Origin: JAZDJJ01 sp043804035
GTDB lineage: Bacteria; Bacteroidota; Bacteroidia; Palsa-948
Assembly: GCA_043804035.1 (NCBI GenBank)
Contig: JAZDJJ010000185.1
Coordinates: forward strand, 1-18,270
Length of the DNA: 18,270 nt
Direction: 5' to 3'
Below the pieces are notes generated by a model. That model worked only from the letters and a program-made list of their open reading frames with translations, was not told the origin of the DNA and ran no database searches. The position numbers and the translations under genes were made by a program. Shown here piece after piece: positions 16,476 through 18,270 of this stretch. Numbering within the stretch: position 1 is the first letter of the stretch; the number at the start of each line of letters is the position of its first letter.

Positions 16476-16838
16476 TTAGGGTAATATAAATTTTTGCATA
16501 GTCAGATGTATCCTTTTCCGTCGTTGTCGGAGAAATGGTAACTTTTTTGTTGAAATAACTATTTGGTACCTTGGTACATCTTTTTTTGAAACTCTCTGAA
16601 TTTTACTTTGGCTCGCAACTTGTGCCCTTGTCAATTTGTTTTGTAAAATTCCAAGTTTGCGAAGTGATTCAATTAACTGTCGGTAATAATCTTCACTCAC
16701 AATCCCAACTTGTTCAAATGTTTCTTTTGCAGAAATTAATCGTCCATTAACGCCTAATCGTACAACTGTTTTTTGCTCTCGTGAAAAATAAAATTGCTCA
16801 AAATTGTCCAGCCATATTTTTTCTTCCTTACCGTACAA
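16476..16838 (-). CDS. Detached C-terminal winged-helix part of the ATP-binding protein
   Basis: A 120-codon frame that opens with TTG 16838, overlapping the end of the AlbA_2/ATPase frame by 11 bases. Its only in-frame ATG is near its end, so it has no credible start of its own. The text NFEQFYFSREQKTVVRLGVNG and VSEDYYRQLIESLRKLGIL (about 12-32 and 47-65) reads as a helix-turn-helix or winged-helix segment of the kind that follows the GHKL domain in this protein family. Deleting one T from the TTTT run just upstream fuses it smoothly to the preceding frame (IITF then TTNLYGKEE). The tail is strongly basic (RQRRKRIH). I read it as part of the upstream gene rather than a separate gene. Confidence 0.7.
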   Translation of the reverse strand: MYGKEEKIWLDNFEQFYFSREQKTVVRLGVNGRLISAKETFEQVGIVSEDYYRQLIESLRKLGILQNKLTRAQVASQSKIQRVSKKDVPRYQIVISTKKLPFLRQRRKRIHLTMQKFILP

Positions 16839-18075
16839 ATTTGTAGTAAAAGGTTATTATGAATGATTTATTAGGAGATTCTATTTTCGGTTTAACCAAA
16901 TCGTTGCTTTGCATTAATTCAAAAATTCTCTTTATCCCTTCACCCAGTTCTCTTATATAACCAAACTCCCTTAAAACCCTTGCTATGTAAGTATTTCTTG
17001 ATTGATGAACTCCTTTTAATTCTTCAAGGTCTTTGATGGTAAGAGAAGATAAAAGTTTTCCAGGGCTTAGAATTTCTAATCTGTCATCAAATATTTTTAC
17101 TTCAATTCCTCTACCTTCCAAGCTATAATCTCTGTGAGTAATTGCATTGATTAGTGCCTCCTTGCAAGCTAATTCAGGATAAATAATTTGAGTTTTAAAC
17201 ATTGCGTCTTTTGAAAATCTGGTCTCTGTCAAATGAGGTTTTAATATTTCCCAACTTTGCTCAATCAGTTGAAAAATATTTCCATTTGTTTCCCCAACTT
17301 CTTGGACATTAAAATTTTCTCCGGTTTTTTCTTCAGTTCCTTTTACTCGTAATATTCTAACTTGATTTCTTGGATGCCATTTTGTGGGGAGTTTTGAAAA
17401 TAGAAGTAATGATGCTCTGCGAAGTCGCAATCTGTTTCCATCAAATTCTGCAAGTTCTAAATATTGTAAAAATTTTTCAGGAGACATTGACTTGAAAATC
17501 TTTTGCGAAACGGAAGTCATTAATCCTAAATCCAAATTACCTATGTTTGCTAAGTCAACAAATTGTCGGTCGTATTCTCTAGAAACTTCTTCTTCTCTTG
17601 CAAATCGGATTAATTCAGATGCTGTAGGAACGGATTCTCTGTCTTTTCTTTGAAAGCACTCACCTTTTGAAGTAAGGTGAACATATTTTGAACCTTTTTC
17701 AACTGAAAAATAAACAATCTTTTTACTGTCGTAGTCAATGATAGATGCTCGCTTGAGAGGTAAAGGTGTTTCTTGTAGTACATAGTTGTTGGGAGCATTT
17801 AAGATAGATGAAATTTTGTCTTCCGAATGAGGCAGTCCGGTTATTGCGTTATTGTCTTCAATCCCAATAAATAATTCTCCACCGTCAGCGTTTGCGAATG
17901 CGACAAGAGTTTTTGCAATGTCGTAACATATTTCTTTTATGTCACGAGGAGTTTTATTATTAGAGGGTCCTTCAAAAGCACTTTTGAATTCACGGTAATA
18001 GCTTTCGCCAATTTCGATAGCGATGTCTACGCGTTCCTTTAATTTTAGCAGTTCTTCCATTTGCCAAACGTACAT
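16828..18075 (-). CDS. ATP-binding protein: AlbA_2 (Schlafen-type) plus GHKL ATPase domain
   Basis: 415 residues from ATG 18075; ATG 18060 is an alternative start that removes five residues. The AlbA_2 putative DNA-binding domain covers about 22-150 (ESYYREFKSA, then VAFANADGGELFIGIEDN, the family signature, and later ECFQRKDRESVPTASELI). The C-terminal HATPase_c_4 GHKL-type domain covers about 295-410 with the N-box ACKEALINAITHRDY at 303-317 and FGYIRELGEGIKRIF at 371-385. Such proteins are usually annotated as transcriptional regulators or ATP-dependent helix-turn-helix proteins and are often found in variable or mobile regions; the cellular role is poorly known. The frame ends prematurely with YYKFVR, where an extra T seems to have broken it, and the winged-helix end continues in another frame. 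Reads as a frameshifted gene or an assembly error. Confidence 0.85.
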   Translation of the reverse strand: MYVWQMEELLKLKERVDIAIEIGESYYREFKSAFEGPSNNKTPRDIKEICYDIAKTLVAFANADGGELFIGIEDNNAITGLPHSEDKISSILNAPNNYVLQETPLPLKRASIIDYDSKKIVYFSVEKGSKYVHLTSKGECFQRKDRESVPTASELIRFAREEEVSREYDRQFVDLANIGNLDLGLMTSVSQKIFKSMSPEKFLQYLELAEFDGNRLRLRRASLLLFSKLPTKWHPRNQVRILRVKGTEEKTGENFNVQEVGETNGNIFQLIEQSWEILKPHLTETRFSKDAMFKTQIIYPELACKEALINAITHRDYSLEGRGIEVKIFDDRLEILSPGKLLSSLTIKDLEELKGVHQSRNTYIARVLREFGYIRELGEGIKRIFELMQSNDLVKPKIESPNKSFIITFYYKFVR

Positions 18076-18133
18076 AAAATTTTTAATTACACATAAACGG
18101 AATAAAAATCAAAAAGGATTTATAGAAGAAACT

Positions 18134-18189
18134 AAATACGAAATCCGAAATCCAAAGAACCAAATCCGAAACAAATAACAAATACAAAT
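18134..18189. repeat. Degenerate 7-bp A-rich tandem repeat (AAATCCG-like)
   Basis: Reading in steps of seven from 18134 gives AAATACG, AAATCCG, AAATCCA, AAGAACC, AAATCCG, then decaying AAACAAA, TAACAAA and TACAAAT. The 10-mer AAATCCGAAA occurs twice (18141-18150 and 18162-18171). It lies upstream of the ATP-binding gene in 195 bases without a recognisable complete gene. From memory, similar strings are scattered in many Bacteroidota intergenic regions. Confidence 0.65.
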
Positions 18190-18270
18190 ATTAAAATCAC
18201 AAATGCAAAACAAAAATTATTTCTTAACTAAAAAATAAGTGGCTCACTTTCATTTGGCATATAACCTCTA

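Noticed and set aside
18228..18269. Possible last 13 codons of another minus-strand gene at the right edge (ends ...GYMPNESEPLIF-stop)
   Set aside because: Open to the edge, but far too short to support a gene or a family.

Overview
The window looks like the chromosome of a Bacteroidota member. It is strongly AT-rich. It encodes a PKD-repeat surface protein, a PorV/PorQ-family outer-membrane protein and a Bacteroidota-type PdxJ. Several starts are preceded by TAnnTTTG, the -7 element of this phylum's promoters. I see no rRNA, tRNA, CRISPR array, transposase or phage gene. Most genes are housekeeping or cell-envelope genes of known families.

Layout. 1-2183 (-) is the N-terminal 727 codons of a secreted PKD-repeat protein that runs off the left edge; it is one uninterrupted frame. 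2248-3735 (-) is a double-domain PPK2 polyphosphate:AMP phosphotransferase. 3989-5560 (+) is lysyl-tRNA synthetase. 5561-6112 has no convincing gene but holds several hairpins, a perfect 10-bp tandem repeat and a segment resembling another gap in the window. 6113-7339 (+) is a PLP aminotransferase whose stop overlaps the stop of convergent murQ (7336-8145, -). 8342-9475 (-) is a PorV/PorQ-family protein. 9590-10981 (-) is a one-POTRA Omp85-like barrel, apparently in an operon behind a CBS/ACT-like protein (11022-11684, -). Divergent from that operon is pdxJ (11772-12488, +), followed by an LTA-synthase-like membrane phosphotransferase/sulfatase split over two frames (12546-14517, +). Convergent with it is asnB (14600-16435, -). 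The right end is an AlbA_2/GHKL ATP-binding regulator, also split over two frames (16476-18075, -), then an A-rich stretch with a degenerate 7-bp repeat.

Functional themes. Cell envelope: murQ (wall recycling), the LTA-synthase-like enzyme, the Omp85-like barrel, the PorV/PorQ homologue and the PKD protein, which is probably exported and may be type IX cargo. Metabolism: PPK2 (polyphosphate-driven ADP formation), PdxJ (the PLP cofactor that the aminotransferase in this window needs), AsnB and LysRS.

I did not find a clear, entirely new system. The points most worth checking are two reading-frame breaks, each explained by one extra base in a mononucleotide run (A9 in the LTA-synthase-like gene, T4 in the ATP-binding gene), the hairpin-rich 552-base gap after lysS, two diverged copies of one intergenic element, and a 16-bp perfect palindrome just upstream of asnB.
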